Assembly (NCBI RefSeq): GCF_964036635.1
Contig: NZ_OZ038524.1
Coordinates: 973,501 to 1,037,500 of the forward strand
Length of the DNA: 64,000 nucleotides
Reading direction: 5' to 3'
From: Tenacibaculum dicentrarchi
GTDB taxonomy: Bacteria; Bacteroidota; Bacteroidia; Flavobacteriales; Flavobacteriaceae
Positions 36,578 to 45,893 of this stretch are shown piece by piece (position 1 is the stretch's first letter; each line of letters starts with the position of its first letter). The translations under genes and the position numbers were made by a program. A model generated the notes under the pieces. It made no database searches. It was not told where the DNA came from and was given only the letters and a program-made list of their open reading frames with translations.

Positions 36578-38233
36578 TTATAGGTTTTCAGTAATTAAAA
36601 TTTCATAATTAGCATTAATACTGTTTGCAAGTTCTTTGGCTTCTCCAATTTTTACAATTCCTTTTTCGGCATCAATAATTTGTGTTTTATCAATTCCTTT
36701 GCAATAGGTTTGAAAAGATAATACGGTATCTTCTAAATTATTTTCTGCGTTTAATTTTCCATCAGTAATAATATGAAGATTATGATTAAAATCGATATTA
36801 GAACAATTTCTTTTTATCAATTTAAAACCTGCACTGAAATTTGTTTTTCCGCCTGTTTTAAGATTTTTTAATGCTATTTCAACATCAGCTAAAACAGCAG
36901 TTTGATTTAAAATTAATTGCGCATCTCCATTAAATAACGAAATAATAGAAAATTGTGTGTTTTGATTCTTAGAGTTTTCGGCTATTTTATGTACACTTCC
37001 TTTTGCATAAGCGATAATCTGATTTTTTAACATAGAACCGCTAGAATCTATTAAAAAAATATGATGCTGTTTTAAAAATGTACTTTTTCGTTTGGTTTTT
37101 AAATCAAATTTATCGGTTGCTAAATATTGTCCAACAGTTTTTTTAGTATCTGTTATTGTAATATTTCCTGCTGAATTTTTAATTGAATTAACACCGTTTT
37201 CTTGGGTGTTTTTAGTGCTGTTTTTTTGCTTCTGAAATTTATTCTTCGGCATTAAAAATGAAATTGTTTCTTCTTTTGATACGTTTGTTTCAGAAGGATT
37301 TTCAGGAGGTTGTTCGTCTTTGTTTTCAGGTGAATTATCAGGCGGATTTTGTTGATTAGGCGCATCATTATTTAAACTTCGATGATTTAACACGAAATCG
37401 GCAATAGTATCTACGTCTTTTTTTGTGATTTCAGTAGCATTTTTATAAGCCGAAAAAGCTCTTGCAGTTTTTACTAATAAAATATCGGCACGAAGTCCTT
37501 CTACTTGATGTAAAACGGCTAATTCACTACAATATTCAATAATTTCATCGGTTATTTTTATCGATAATAATACCTCTTTTGCCTTGATTATTTGCTTCGA
37601 AATAACAGCATCTTTACTTTTATAAGCATCGATAAAAGGAATTGGAGAATCATCAAACAAAAAACGTTGTTTAATTATTTTTTGACGGATTTTTACATCC
37701 GTAGGAGTTGTAACGTTTACACTTAAACCAAAACGGTCTTTTAGTTGCGGTCTTAAATTTCCTTCCTCAGGATTCATAGAACCGACTAAGCAAAATCGAC
37801 TTTCAAAATAACGAGAAATTCCTTCTCTTTCTAAATAATAATTTCCAGAAGCTGCGGCATCTAATAAAATATCAGTAAGATAATCTTGTAATAAATTAAC
37901 TTCATCAACATATAAAATACCTTGATGTGCTTGTGCCATTAATCCGAGGTTTACAACTTCTTTTTTAGTGTTTATTAACTGTTCTAAATCGATACTTCCA
38001 AGAAGTCTATCTTCAGAAACACCAATGGGTAAATTAACAAAAGGTTGTTTTTGTTGATTTTCCATTAGGTTGGTTAATGAACGTATTAAAGTAGTTTTTC
38101 CTGTTCCTTTATCGCCGATTGCCAATACTCCGCCAATAAGTGGGTCAATTAAATTTAAAATTAAGGCTAACTTAAAATTATCTTGCCCAACGATTGCCGA
38201 AAAAGGGAAGTGGTGCTGTTTTTTATTTTCCAT
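36578..38233 (-). CDS. AAA plus VWA chelatase motor (ChlI-ChlD-like fusion)
   Basis: A 551-aa protein combining a Mg-chelatase ChlI-like AAA domain and a VWA domain. The first has Walker A GDKGTGKTTL (residues 40-49), Walker B ILYVDEVNLL and sensor GSMNPEEG. The second begins about 385, with MIDAS residues in IFLIDSSGSM, TGGKTNFSAG and ITDGKLN. They are joined by a Pro/Glu/Asn-rich linker (about 290-335). This is the expected motor for CobN, replacing CobS-CobT. It is coupled to the upstream Ni/Co transporter (one-base overlap). The fused format suggests AAA and VWA work in one ring. Confidence 0.88.
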   Translation of the reverse strand: MENKKQHHFPFSAIVGQDNFKLALILNLIDPLIGGVLAIGDKGTGKTTLIRSLTNLMENQQKQPFVNLPIGVSEDRLLGSIDLEQLINTKKEVVNLGLMAQAHQGILYVDEVNLLQDYLTDILLDAAASGNYYLEREGISRYFESRFCLVGSMNPEEGNLRPQLKDRFGLSVNVTTPTDVKIRQKIIKQRFLFDDSPIPFIDAYKSKDAVISKQIIKAKEVLLSIKITDEIIEYCSELAVLHQVEGLRADILLVKTARAFSAYKNATEITKKDVDTIADFVLNHRSLNNDAPNQQNPPDNSPENKDEQPPENPSETNVSKEETISFLMPKNKFQKQKNSTKNTQENGVNSIKNSAGNITITDTKKTVGQYLATDKFDLKTKRKSTFLKQHHIFLIDSSGSMLKNQIIAYAKGSVHKIAENSKNQNTQFSIISLFNGDAQLILNQTAVLADVEIALKNLKTGGKTNFSAGFKLIKRNCSNIDFNHNLHIITDGKLNAENNLEDTVLSFQTYCKGIDKTQIIDAEKGIVKIGEAKELANSINANYEILITENL

Positions 38234-38949
38234 TATAAAGCCGAAATACTATTATACAACCATACAAATCCGATAATTGCCGATGCAACTCCCGCAACGC
38301 CGTTCATCCATTTAAAAATAGCTAAATTTCGTTCTAAAAATCGACTCATAACATAAATTAAAACATAACTATAAACCCCCATTGCTACAATAATTCCTAC
38401 CGATTCTACGGCAAGTATAAGAATTGCTTCACCTATGGTAGCACTACTTAAAACTAGTGCCGATGTTAAAGCACCACCTGTACCCGCTAAACCGTGTAAC
38501 ATTCCAATCCAAAAGGATTTATTCATTGGATTTACTGCGATTTCTTCGCCTTTTGTACCGTGTAAATGTATTGGATTAGAAAGATCGTGTTCGTGAGCTT
38601 CAATTTTTTTATGGTTTTTAACCATCTCATTAATTTGATGATTTCTTTTGATGGCTACAATTCCTAGCCAAATCATGATAGGACCAACGGCAAGTTCGGC
38701 ATAAAAAGAAATATCATGTATAAATAAAGTCGCCATACTTTTAAAAAGCAGTGCAAATCCTCCGAAAAGTAATAAAGTTACAGAGTGCCCAAATGCCCAT
38801 TGTGATGCTTTAAAAACAGTTTTAAAGCTCACTTTTTGTTTATTGATAGCATTTTCGGTAGCTAAAACTGAAACTGCGGTTACATGATCAGGCTCAAAAG
38901 AATGTAAAATTCCTGCCATTAAAGGTCTAACTAATGATACTATTGTCAT
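38233..38949 (-). CDS. Nickel/cobalt membrane transporter (NiCoT/UreH-like)
   Basis: A 238-aa inner-membrane protein with about six hydrophobic helices. The NiCoT signature H-x4-D-H is present at HSFEPDH (about residues 17-23). Further histidines occur at FGHSVTLL and in the His-rich loop EAHEHDLSNPIHLHG, and GMLHGLAGTGGAL follows. The setting among corrin genes and downstream of a B12 riboswitch indicates cobalt uptake. It overlaps cbiD by 23 bases and the chelatase motor by one. Confidence 0.87.
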   Translation of the reverse strand: MTIVSLVRPLMAGILHSFEPDHVTAVSVLATENAINKQKVSFKTVFKASQWAFGHSVTLLLFGGFALLFKSMATLFIHDISFYAELAVGPIMIWLGIVAIKRNHQINEMVKNHKKIEAHEHDLSNPIHLHGTKGEEIAVNPMNKSFWIGMLHGLAGTGGALTSALVLSSATIGEAILILAVESVGIIVAMGVYSYVLIYVMSRFLERNLAIFKWMNGVAGVASAIIGFVWLYNSISAL

Positions 38950-40030
38950 TTTTAATGTATTTAATAAGTGTTCCGTTTTTATGAATTAGGTAAATATTTA
39001 AATCAACCTCTTTAATTTTTGTATGGGTGTGTTTGTAACAATGGGCTAATAATAATTGAAAAAATGGCGAATTTTGGTCAAATTCAAACAACTCAATTAA
39101 CCGCCCAGCCATGTTTAATTCTTTAATTTTATCAGCATCGTAAAAACCAACTTCTTGCGCTAATTTTACTACGAAATCTTTATTCCAGCTAGACACACAA
39201 CTATGTGTATCAGTAATTCCGCCAGCTAATTTTACTGCTTTTCCTAGCATAATTCCAATACTAACTTTTTTTATAGCACATTGATTTACTTTCGTAAGTG
39301 TTTCACCAATCCAGTTTCCATAATGAATAAAAGCATATTCGGGTAAATGACTAAAATTATCAGATAAAAACTTTTCACTTCTTGCGCCTGAATTAATTAC
39401 TAATTCGGAAATATTATTTGCAATAGCAACATCAATTCCTTGCTCAATACTTGCAATATATGATGATGATGAATATGGTTTTACAATTCCTGTTGTTCCT
39501 AAAATAGATAATCCATTCATAATTCCAACACGTTCATTAAGCGTACGCTTGGCTAATTTTTTTCCATCAGTCACATAAATTGTAACTGATACGCCACATT
39601 CTAAATCATAATCATGTAACAATTTTTGAATTGCATTGCTTATCATTTTTCGAGGAACAGGATTAATTGCAGGTTCACCAATTGCTAATTCTAAACCTTT
39701 AAGCGTAACAGTTCCAACGCCTTCTCCCGCAAAAAACTGAATACCTTTTTGCTCCGTTAATTTTAAAACACAACCAATTTCAGCACCATTTGTAACATCA
39801 GGGTCATCACCAGCATCTTTAATAACCGAACATTTAGCTGTATTTTGAGTAAATTCACAATGATGAATAGGAATTTCAATTATTTTATCAATAGGTAAAT
39901 GAACTTTTACGGTAGCATTTTTTTTCTGATAAATAATAGCCATCAACCCAGATTTTGCAGCAGCTGTTGCACAAGTTCCTGTTGTAAACCCATCTTGTAA
40001 AGGGCCTTTTGGTACTTTTCTTAAACTCAT
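38927..40030 (-). CDS. cbiD: Cobalt-precorrin-5B C1-methyltransferase
   Basis: Methylates C-1 in the early-cobalt (anaerobic-type) pathway. The 367-aa protein shows the family start LQDGFTTGTCATAAAKSGL, DAGDDPDVTNGAEI, NPVPRKMI and the GITDTHSCVSSWN segment. CbiD is not homologous to the aerobic C1 enzyme CobF, so its presence argues for a cobalt-containing substrate at this stage. ATG overlaps the cobK stop (ATGA). Confidence 0.94.
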   Translation of the reverse strand: MSLRKVPKGPLQDGFTTGTCATAAAKSGLMAIIYQKKNATVKVHLPIDKIIEIPIHHCEFTQNTAKCSVIKDAGDDPDVTNGAEIGCVLKLTEQKGIQFFAGEGVGTVTLKGLELAIGEPAINPVPRKMISNAIQKLLHDYDLECGVSVTIYVTDGKKLAKRTLNERVGIMNGLSILGTTGIVKPYSSSSYIASIEQGIDVAIANNISELVINSGARSEKFLSDNFSHLPEYAFIHYGNWIGETLTKVNQCAIKKVSIGIMLGKAVKLAGGITDTHSCVSSWNKDFVVKLAQEVGFYDADKIKELNMAGRLIELFEFDQNSPFFQLLLAHCYKHTHTKIKEVDLNIYLIHKNGTLIKYIKNDNSIIS

Positions 40031-40797
40031 ATTATTGAATTTTTTTGAGGTGATAAAATAGATAATGCCGTAATTAATTGATTTTCATTAAAAACTTGCG
40101 TAAAATATTTTGGAATTTCAGGTTGTTTGATAATTATTATTTGTGTACTTGTTTTTAAAGCAGCTTCAATTTTAGTGTGTAAAAAACCACTGTTGCCTGT
40201 TTCTTTAGTTAAAATGATATCAATTTTATTTTCTTTGATAATCGAAATTTCTTTTTCTAAATCAGAAGAAGGAAATTCTAAAATTAATTGATTTTTAGGG
40301 AAATTACTTTCAGTTGCAATTGCTAAAGATTCGGGTCTGTTTAAAATTCTAAAATAAGTGAGGTTTTTTAGCCACCAAGGTTTTAACCTTTTGATAGATT
40401 GTACCCCCGTTAAAGCTAATAATATTTGATTTTCTTTTAAAATTGCTAAGGCATTATCGTAATAATTAACATAAGACACTAATACGTGTTTTGTTTGAGG
40501 TAGCAATTTTCTAGCAAAACGTATTACAGGGATTTGTAAATTTTTAGCCACCTTAGCAATGGTTTTGTGCAAAATTTCTGCAAAAGGATGCGAGGCATTT
40601 ATAATAATTTGAATTTTATTTTTGATTAGATAATTTTCTAAATCTATTTCATTTAACGCACCATATCTGTAACTCGCAATTTCTGTTTCATTAAAAGAGA
40701 TACTTGTTTTTGTTGAATAAACAAAAGGCATCAGTTTTTCTTGAAGCAAGGTTGCTACTTTTTTACCTTCTGTTGTTCCTCCAAATACAAGTATCAT
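40027..40797 (-). CDS. cobK: Precorrin-6A/cobalt-precorrin-6A reductase
   Basis: NAD(P)H-dependent reduction of the macrocycle at the 6A to 6B step. The 256-aa protein begins MILVFGGTTEGKKVATLLQ, a phosphate-binding loop typical of CobK/CbiJ. It continues with ASHPFAEILHKTIAK and IPVIRFAR, then ALTGVQSIKRLKPW and LTKETGNSGF near the end. It lies 32 bases after the cbiG-cobM fusion and overlaps cbiD. Whether it should be called CbiJ depends on the metal state of the substrate. Confidence 0.92.
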   Translation of the reverse strand: MILVFGGTTEGKKVATLLQEKLMPFVYSTKTSISFNETEIASYRYGALNEIDLENYLIKNKIQIIINASHPFAEILHKTIAKVAKNLQIPVIRFARKLLPQTKHVLVSYVNYYDNALAILKENQILLALTGVQSIKRLKPWWLKNLTYFRILNRPESLAIATESNFPKNQLILEFPSSDLEKEISIIKENKIDIILTKETGNSGFLHTKIEAALKTSTQIIIIKQPEIPKYFTQVFNENQLITALSILSPQKNSII

Positions 40798-40829
40798 TTT
40801 TTATCTTTTATTATTTTATAGATTATTTA

Positions 40830-42671
40830 TTAGTCAGTAACTACAAATTTCTTATTAGTTCTAAAAATATGTTTCCATTTTGGGTTGTATAATTGTGATC
40901 TGTTTTTACGTGCTCCAATAGCACTACCAACAACAATTAATACAGTTCTTGTTTTTTTACTATTTTTTACAATTTCGGCAAGGTTTTCTAATTTTCCTTG
41001 ATAAATTTCTTCATCTTTCCAAGTAATTCTGTACATCACAGCAACTGGAGTATCGGCATCAAAATGTTCTAATAACTGCGCTTGTACTTTTGATGCAATT
41101 CCTGCACTTAAAAAGATGCACATTGTTGAATTAGTAGCAGCAAATGCAGAAATACTTTCTTTTGATGGCATTGGTGTTTTTCCTTCTCCACGAGTTAATA
41201 CAATAGATTGTACTACTTCAGGAATGGTAAATTCTGATTTTAAAACCGCTGCGGCAGCACTAAATGAAGAAATTCCAGGAACAATAAAATACTCCATATT
41301 TAGCTCATCAAAAATGGTCATTTGTTCTTGAATTGCTCCGTATAATGAAGGGTCGCCACATTGTAAACGCACAATGGAATTTCCTTTTTTATAATGTTCT
41401 TGCATTAATGAAACTTGCTCTTCTAAAGTCATCATTGCAGAATTTCGAACCACAGCAGAAGGTTTACACCAATTTGTCATTTCTTCAGGAATTAAACTTC
41501 CTGCATATAAAACACAGTCGGCTGCTTCTAAATATTCCTTTCCTTTTACGGTAATTAATGATGAATCACCAGGACCTGCACCAATAATAGCAACAGCAGT
41601 TTTACGAACAGCTTTTGCATCTAAAGAAACAGAAAAAGTAAATTTTTCATTATTTTCAATATGAATTTTTTGCTTTTCAACTAATAGCTCATTATTTTCT
41701 GATAATAACATTGCACAAGATTCTGAAACTCCTGCAACGCCAATTTTAGATTGTACCATTTCACTAGGATTTGGTATTGAGATCTTATTTATTTCATCCG
41801 AAGTAAACGTGCTAAAAGGAATATTATTGACTTCACTAAAATCTAAATACGCTTGCTGATTTGCTTTAATATCAATAGAACCAAAATTTTTGATTGCTGA
41901 AAAATGGAATCCTTCGTTAGCTAATTTAGTTTTGAATGTTTCTTGAAAAACAGTGAAATTTAATTCTTTCGAACATCCCGAACCAACTGAAAGCACTTTT
42001 GGAATTAAAAATAAACTAGGAATTTTTGCTTCGTATATTTTGTAACTAACAGTAATAAATAATTCAAATTGCGTATAATCAATATTTTTTTCATCATAAA
42101 AAACAGTTACAAAATTAGGTGCTGTTTTTTCTAAATGCTGTGTTCCTTTATCTTTAATATCTAAAAGTAAAGCGGTTGGTTTATTGTTTACAAACAACGC
42201 CATTGTTTTAGTTATTGATAAAGAACTTTCTGTTTGCCAGTCAAATTGATTTCCAAGAGTATCTAAAGCCCAAATTTCTTGTACATCGCTAGATGTTGAT
42301 ATTACAGAATTTGCGCCTAAAACAGCCGAAACTTTTAAAGCAAAATTATTAGCACCTCCTTTATGCCCGCTTAATACTGATTGTACATTTAAACCTAAAT
42401 CATCCACAGAAATAACCGCAGGGTCGGTGTTTTTATCTTGAATATATGGTGCAATTAAACGTACACAAATACCTAATGCGGTTACAAAACAAATACCATC
42501 TAATTTTGAAAAATTATCGGTTAAATAGTCTGAAATAGATGCAATAGTCGAAACATTCCCGTTACTAGATTGTAAGGTTGTTATGACTAATGATTTTGGA
42601 AATTCTTTCTGAATTATAAGGGCTTTTTCTAATCCTTTTTCAGTAACTGCTATAATGGCTATTTTTTTCAT
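40830..42671 (-). CDS. cbiG-cobM: CbiG-CobM fusion: cobalt-precorrin-5A hydrolase and precorrin-4 C11-methyltransferase
   Basis: A 613-aa two-enzyme protein. Residues 1-335 are CbiG, which opens the lactone ring and releases acetaldehyde: FVTALGICVRLIAPY, DDLGLNVQSVLSGHKGGAN, and a C-terminal CbiG domain from VGSGCSKE to GVAGVSESCA. Residues 358-613 are the tetrapyrrole methylase CobM/CbiF: IIGAGPGDSSLITVKG, DCVLYAGSLIPEE and RLQCGDPSLYGAI. The methylase acts immediately before CbiG in the pathway, so the fusion channels consecutive steps. It directly abuts cobL (no gap). Confidence 0.93.
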   Translation of the reverse strand: MKKIAIIAVTEKGLEKALIIQKEFPKSLVITTLQSSNGNVSTIASISDYLTDNFSKLDGICFVTALGICVRLIAPYIQDKNTDPAVISVDDLGLNVQSVLSGHKGGANNFALKVSAVLGANSVISTSSDVQEIWALDTLGNQFDWQTESSLSITKTMALFVNNKPTALLLDIKDKGTQHLEKTAPNFVTVFYDEKNIDYTQFELFITVSYKIYEAKIPSLFLIPKVLSVGSGCSKELNFTVFQETFKTKLANEGFHFSAIKNFGSIDIKANQQAYLDFSEVNNIPFSTFTSDEINKISIPNPSEMVQSKIGVAGVSESCAMLLSENNELLVEKQKIHIENNEKFTFSVSLDAKAVRKTAVAIIGAGPGDSSLITVKGKEYLEAADCVLYAGSLIPEEMTNWCKPSAVVRNSAMMTLEEQVSLMQEHYKKGNSIVRLQCGDPSLYGAIQEQMTIFDELNMEYFIVPGISSFSAAAAVLKSEFTIPEVVQSIVLTRGEGKTPMPSKESISAFAATNSTMCIFLSAGIASKVQAQLLEHFDADTPVAVMYRITWKDEEIYQGKLENLAEIVKNSKKTRTVLIVVGSAIGARKNRSQLYNPKWKHIFRTNKKFVVTD

Positions 42672-43871
42672 TTATATTTTTTCTGCTGAATGAATGCTAA
42701 TTTTGTTATGCTCGTTTACTTGAATAACACTTGTATTTATCGTGTAGTTTAGTGTAGTGAGCTCTTTTATAAATATGTTGGTACTGTTTTCTTTTACAGC
42801 GTTTGTAACAAACCTTGCTTTCGGGTTTAATTGATGAATTAGATGAATTAATTCGTTTAATCGACCTCCGTGTCCGCCAATAAATACGACATCTGGAATT
42901 GGAAATTCTTGTAAGTTGAGGTTAAAAAAATCATCAATAATAATAGCGATGCCAGGAGTAGAGAAGCGTTCTGTATTTTGCTGAATTATATCTTCGCATA
43001 CAGTTCGTTTTTCAAAAGCGACTATTTTTAAATGTGGAAAATGTTGTTTTGCTTCAATAGCAACCGAACCTGTACAAGCTCCAATATCCCAAAAAACAGT
43101 TTTATTTTGTAATTGTAAAGCGTTTATTGTACTCAATCGGATGGGCATTTTAGTAATCATATTTGCCCGATTAGGTAAAGGAATAAAAGCTGTATCAGCA
43201 ATACCAAATGTTTTATCTTTATTTGTAATTTGTTTTAATAAAACACAATTTAAATTGTTATGTAATTTTTTAGTACAAGTTGCTAAATCAAGCGTTTCAA
43301 TATGTTCTTCATTTCCATCTAAAGCCTCGCCAATGGTTATTGAATAATTATCAAAACCATATTTTAACAAACGTTTTGCAATTTCACAAGGTGTTTTTTT
43401 AGCATCTGTTAATACGCCAATTAATTCATTTTGATTGATTAAAGCTTCATCTAAAGCTGACCAATCTCTACCGTGAACAGATATCGATTTTAAAGCATTA
43501 TAATTTGTTTGTGTTTTATGACACAATAATTGAATGCTGTTAAAATAAGGTGTTGCTTTTAATTTTGCGTTTGGTAATAAACGTTGTAACGTATTTCCGA
43601 AACCATAGAAAAAAGGATCTCCAGAGGTGAAAACTACAATAGTCGTATCAATTTTTTTATATTGATTGATAAGAAAATCCATTTTACCTGAAATTTCAAT
43701 CCAAGTATGGTTTTTAGGTAAAAATGACCTTACCAATTCATAATGACGTTTTCCGCCAGAAAAAACGCTTGCTTTTTGAATTAATTCCAAGACATCATCA
43801 TTGAATTTTGGCACAGGATGATTGCTGATTCCAATTAAATGAAAGTCGATATGTTTTTGAATTTTATTCAT
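42672..43871 (-). CDS. cobL: Precorrin-6B C5,C15-methyltransferase (decarboxylating), CbiE-CbiT fusion
   Basis: Adds methyls at C-5 and C-15 and decarboxylates the C-12 side chain. In the 399-aa protein residues 1-200 form the CbiE tetrapyrrole methylase (HLIGISNHPVPKF, FTSGDPFFYGFG, SVHGRDWSALDEAL). Residues ~215-399 form the Rossmann CbiT domain, with SAM motif FWDIGACTGSVAIEA and VFIGGHGGRLNELI. This fused architecture equals CobL of the aerobic pathway. It is sandwiched without gaps between bluB and cbiG-cobM. Confidence 0.94.
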   Translation of the reverse strand: MNKIQKHIDFHLIGISNHPVPKFNDDVLELIQKASVFSGGKRHYELVRSFLPKNHTWIEISGKMDFLINQYKKIDTTIVVFTSGDPFFYGFGNTLQRLLPNAKLKATPYFNSIQLLCHKTQTNYNALKSISVHGRDWSALDEALINQNELIGVLTDAKKTPCEIAKRLLKYGFDNYSITIGEALDGNEEHIETLDLATCTKKLHNNLNCVLLKQITNKDKTFGIADTAFIPLPNRANMITKMPIRLSTINALQLQNKTVFWDIGACTGSVAIEAKQHFPHLKIVAFEKRTVCEDIIQQNTERFSTPGIAIIIDDFFNLNLQEFPIPDVVFIGGHGGRLNELIHLIHQLNPKARFVTNAVKENSTNIFIKELTTLNYTINTSVIQVNEHNKISIHSAEKI

Positions 43872-44513
43872 TTATTGATAAGATTCTTTAATAACAACAT
43901 CGTTAATGTTCTTACGTTTTTCCCATTTTAAACGTTCTAATTCTGGGTTCTCATAAAATTTATCTACATGACCTAAACACAAATAACCAATTAATTGTCT
44001 GTCATTAGGCGCATTTAAAATAGTTTTCACTTTGTTCGCATTTAAAATACTAACCCAACCTAAACCCACATTTAACGCCCTTGCCATCAACCACATATTT
44101 TGAATGGCACAAACCACCGAATAAACACCTGCTTCTTTCATAGAAGTTTGCCCTAAAACAGGATGTTCACTTGGTTTGTAAAAAACCGCAATATTTAATG
44201 CCGATTCTACAATACCCTCTAATTTTAATTGTGTGTAAGCATCTGCTTTTTTACCTTCAAAAAGAGTTTTAGCTTTTTCGTTTTCTTCAAAAAAACTGTC
44301 TTTAATTTTATTTCTGATTTTTAAATCTTTAATAACCACAAATTCCCACGGTTGAGAAAATCCAACAGATGGCGCATTTACTCCAGCAAACAGAATTTTA
44401 TCTAAATGTTCTTTAGATATAGGCGTATTTAAAAACCGATTTCCTCTAACATCTCTACGTGCAAGTATTATTTGCTCAAGGGTTTCAATATTTTCTGGAG
44501 TAAATTTGTTCAT
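43872..44513 (-). CDS. bluB: 5,6-Dimethylbenzimidazole synthase
   Basis: Oxygen-dependent fragmentation of FMNH2 to the lower ligand DMB. The 213-aa nitroreductase-fold protein shows the BluB signatures ARRDVRGNRFLNTPI, VNAPSVGFSQPWEF, a lid region after FEENEKAKTLFEGKK, and NVGLGWVSI. These distinguish it from ordinary nitroreductases. It implies that the organism makes B12 with DMB and that oxygen is available during growth. It lies 3 bases after cobJ-cobH. Confidence 0.93.
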   Translation of the reverse strand: MNKFTPENIETLEQIILARRDVRGNRFLNTPISKEHLDKILFAGVNAPSVGFSQPWEFVVIKDLKIRNKIKDSFFEENEKAKTLFEGKKADAYTQLKLEGIVESALNIAVFYKPSEHPVLGQTSMKEAGVYSVVCAIQNMWLMARALNVGLGWVSILNANKVKTILNAPNDRQLIGYLCLGHVDKFYENPELERLKWEKRKNINDVVIKESYQ

Positions 44514-44516
44514 TAT

Positions 44517-45893
44517 TTATGATTTAAAATAAATTGAAGCTTCAGGTAATGTAAAAGCAGCATTAACAATAGCGGCAGCAACATTACTTCCGCCTCTGTT
44601 TCCTTCTATAACTACCCAATTTGTGTTTTTTGTTTGCGACAATTGTTCTTTAGCTTCTAAAACATTTACAAAACCAACAGGCACACCAACAACTCCAACA
44701 GGTTTAAAATTGTCGTTATCTCTTATTTGATCTACAATTTCGAATAAAGCAGTTGGAGCATTTCCAACAACATATAAAGCGTTTGGATATTTTTCAATAG
44801 CTTTTCTAATTCCTGCTTGAGAACGTGTAATATTTTCTGAAGTTGCTAATAATTGCGCATCTTCATCATTTAATAAACAATGTATTTGATTTCCATATTC
44901 TTTAGTGAAAGCCTTTGTAATTCCTGCTTTAACCATAGTAACATCTGTTACAATTTCACCACCATTTTTTAAATGTTCATGCCAGTTTTCAATCGCTTCT
45001 GGAGTTGCTGAATAATGATTAAAATCTTCTAAAATTCCTGTGGTATGAATAACTCTTGTTATTGCCCATTTATCGGCAACAGTAAAAGGTAAATCTTGAA
45101 TATGTTCGGTAACAATTCTAAAACTTTCTTGTTGAATTTCTTTTCCTGTATGTGGTTTTCGATTTAAGTATCCTCTAGGAGTAACTAAATAATCTTTAAA
45201 ACGATATGTTTGCGAATTTCCAATCATCACCAAACAAAACATATCTACATCTTCAGGATTAAATTCGCCTAAAGTGGTAATTTTACATTCTTCTTCAGGG
45301 CGAGTTACATGCCTAATAATTGCAACAGGAGTAGAAGGAGAGCGTTTTTCTAAAAATATTTTTTGTAATCGACCTAACTGCCAATGTCTTTTTTTACTTT
45401 TCGGATTGTATAAACTCGTTACAAAATCGCCCATTGCGGCAGCCTTAATTCTTTGTTCTATTTTGTTCCAAGGAGTCATTAAATCAGATAATGAAATACA
45501 ACAAAAATCGTGACCTAACGGCGCACCTAATTTACTTCCAGCAGCTAAAAAAGCAGAAACACCAGGTAAGGTTTCTAACTCAATATCATCATGATTTTCT
45601 TTAGATACAACTTCGTAAACAATCGCAGCCATTGCATAAATACTGGCATCACCAGAACCAATAACTACTACATATTTATCTTCGTTTGCTTTTTCAACAG
45701 CTTTGTGAGCTCTTGCTTCTTCTTTTCCTAGAGGCATCGAAATTAATTCGGCATCTTCTTTAAATAACGATTTTCCAAATTGAAAATAATAGTCGTACCC
45801 AATAACAACATCCGCTTTTTGCAACGCATTTTTAACAACGGGTAACATATAATCTATATCTCCAGGACCTAATCCCGCAACGGTTATTTTCAT
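44517..45893 (-). CDS. cobJ-cobH: CobJ-CobH fusion: precorrin-3B C17-methyltransferase and precorrin-8X methylmutase
   Basis: A 458-aa two-domain protein. Residues 1-240 are CobJ/CbiH, the ring-contraction methylase: ITVAGLGPGDIDYML, VIGSGDASIYAMAAIVYE, LPGVSAFLAAGSKLGAPLG. Residues ~255-458 are the CobH/CbiC methylmutase: the catalytic region at about residue 290 (INTTG equivalent near VIHTTGILEDF), TDVTMVKAGI, NAPTALFEI and GVVGVPVGFVNVLEAKEQL. The domains catalyse non-consecutive steps, unlike the cbiG-cobM fusion. Stop and start overlap with neighbours by 4 bases upstream of cobI. Confidence 0.92.
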   Translation of the reverse strand: MKITVAGLGPGDIDYMLPVVKNALQKADVVIGYDYYFQFGKSLFKEDAELISMPLGKEEARAHKAVEKANEDKYVVVIGSGDASIYAMAAIVYEVVSKENHDDIELETLPGVSAFLAAGSKLGAPLGHDFCCISLSDLMTPWNKIEQRIKAAAMGDFVTSLYNPKSKKRHWQLGRLQKIFLEKRSPSTPVAIIRHVTRPEEECKITTLGEFNPEDVDMFCLVMIGNSQTYRFKDYLVTPRGYLNRKPHTGKEIQQESFRIVTEHIQDLPFTVADKWAITRVIHTTGILEDFNHYSATPEAIENWHEHLKNGGEIVTDVTMVKAGITKAFTKEYGNQIHCLLNDEDAQLLATSENITRSQAGIRKAIEKYPNALYVVGNAPTALFEIVDQIRDNDNFKPVGVVGVPVGFVNVLEAKEQLSQTKNTNWVVIEGNRGGSNVAAAIVNAAFTLPEASIYFKS

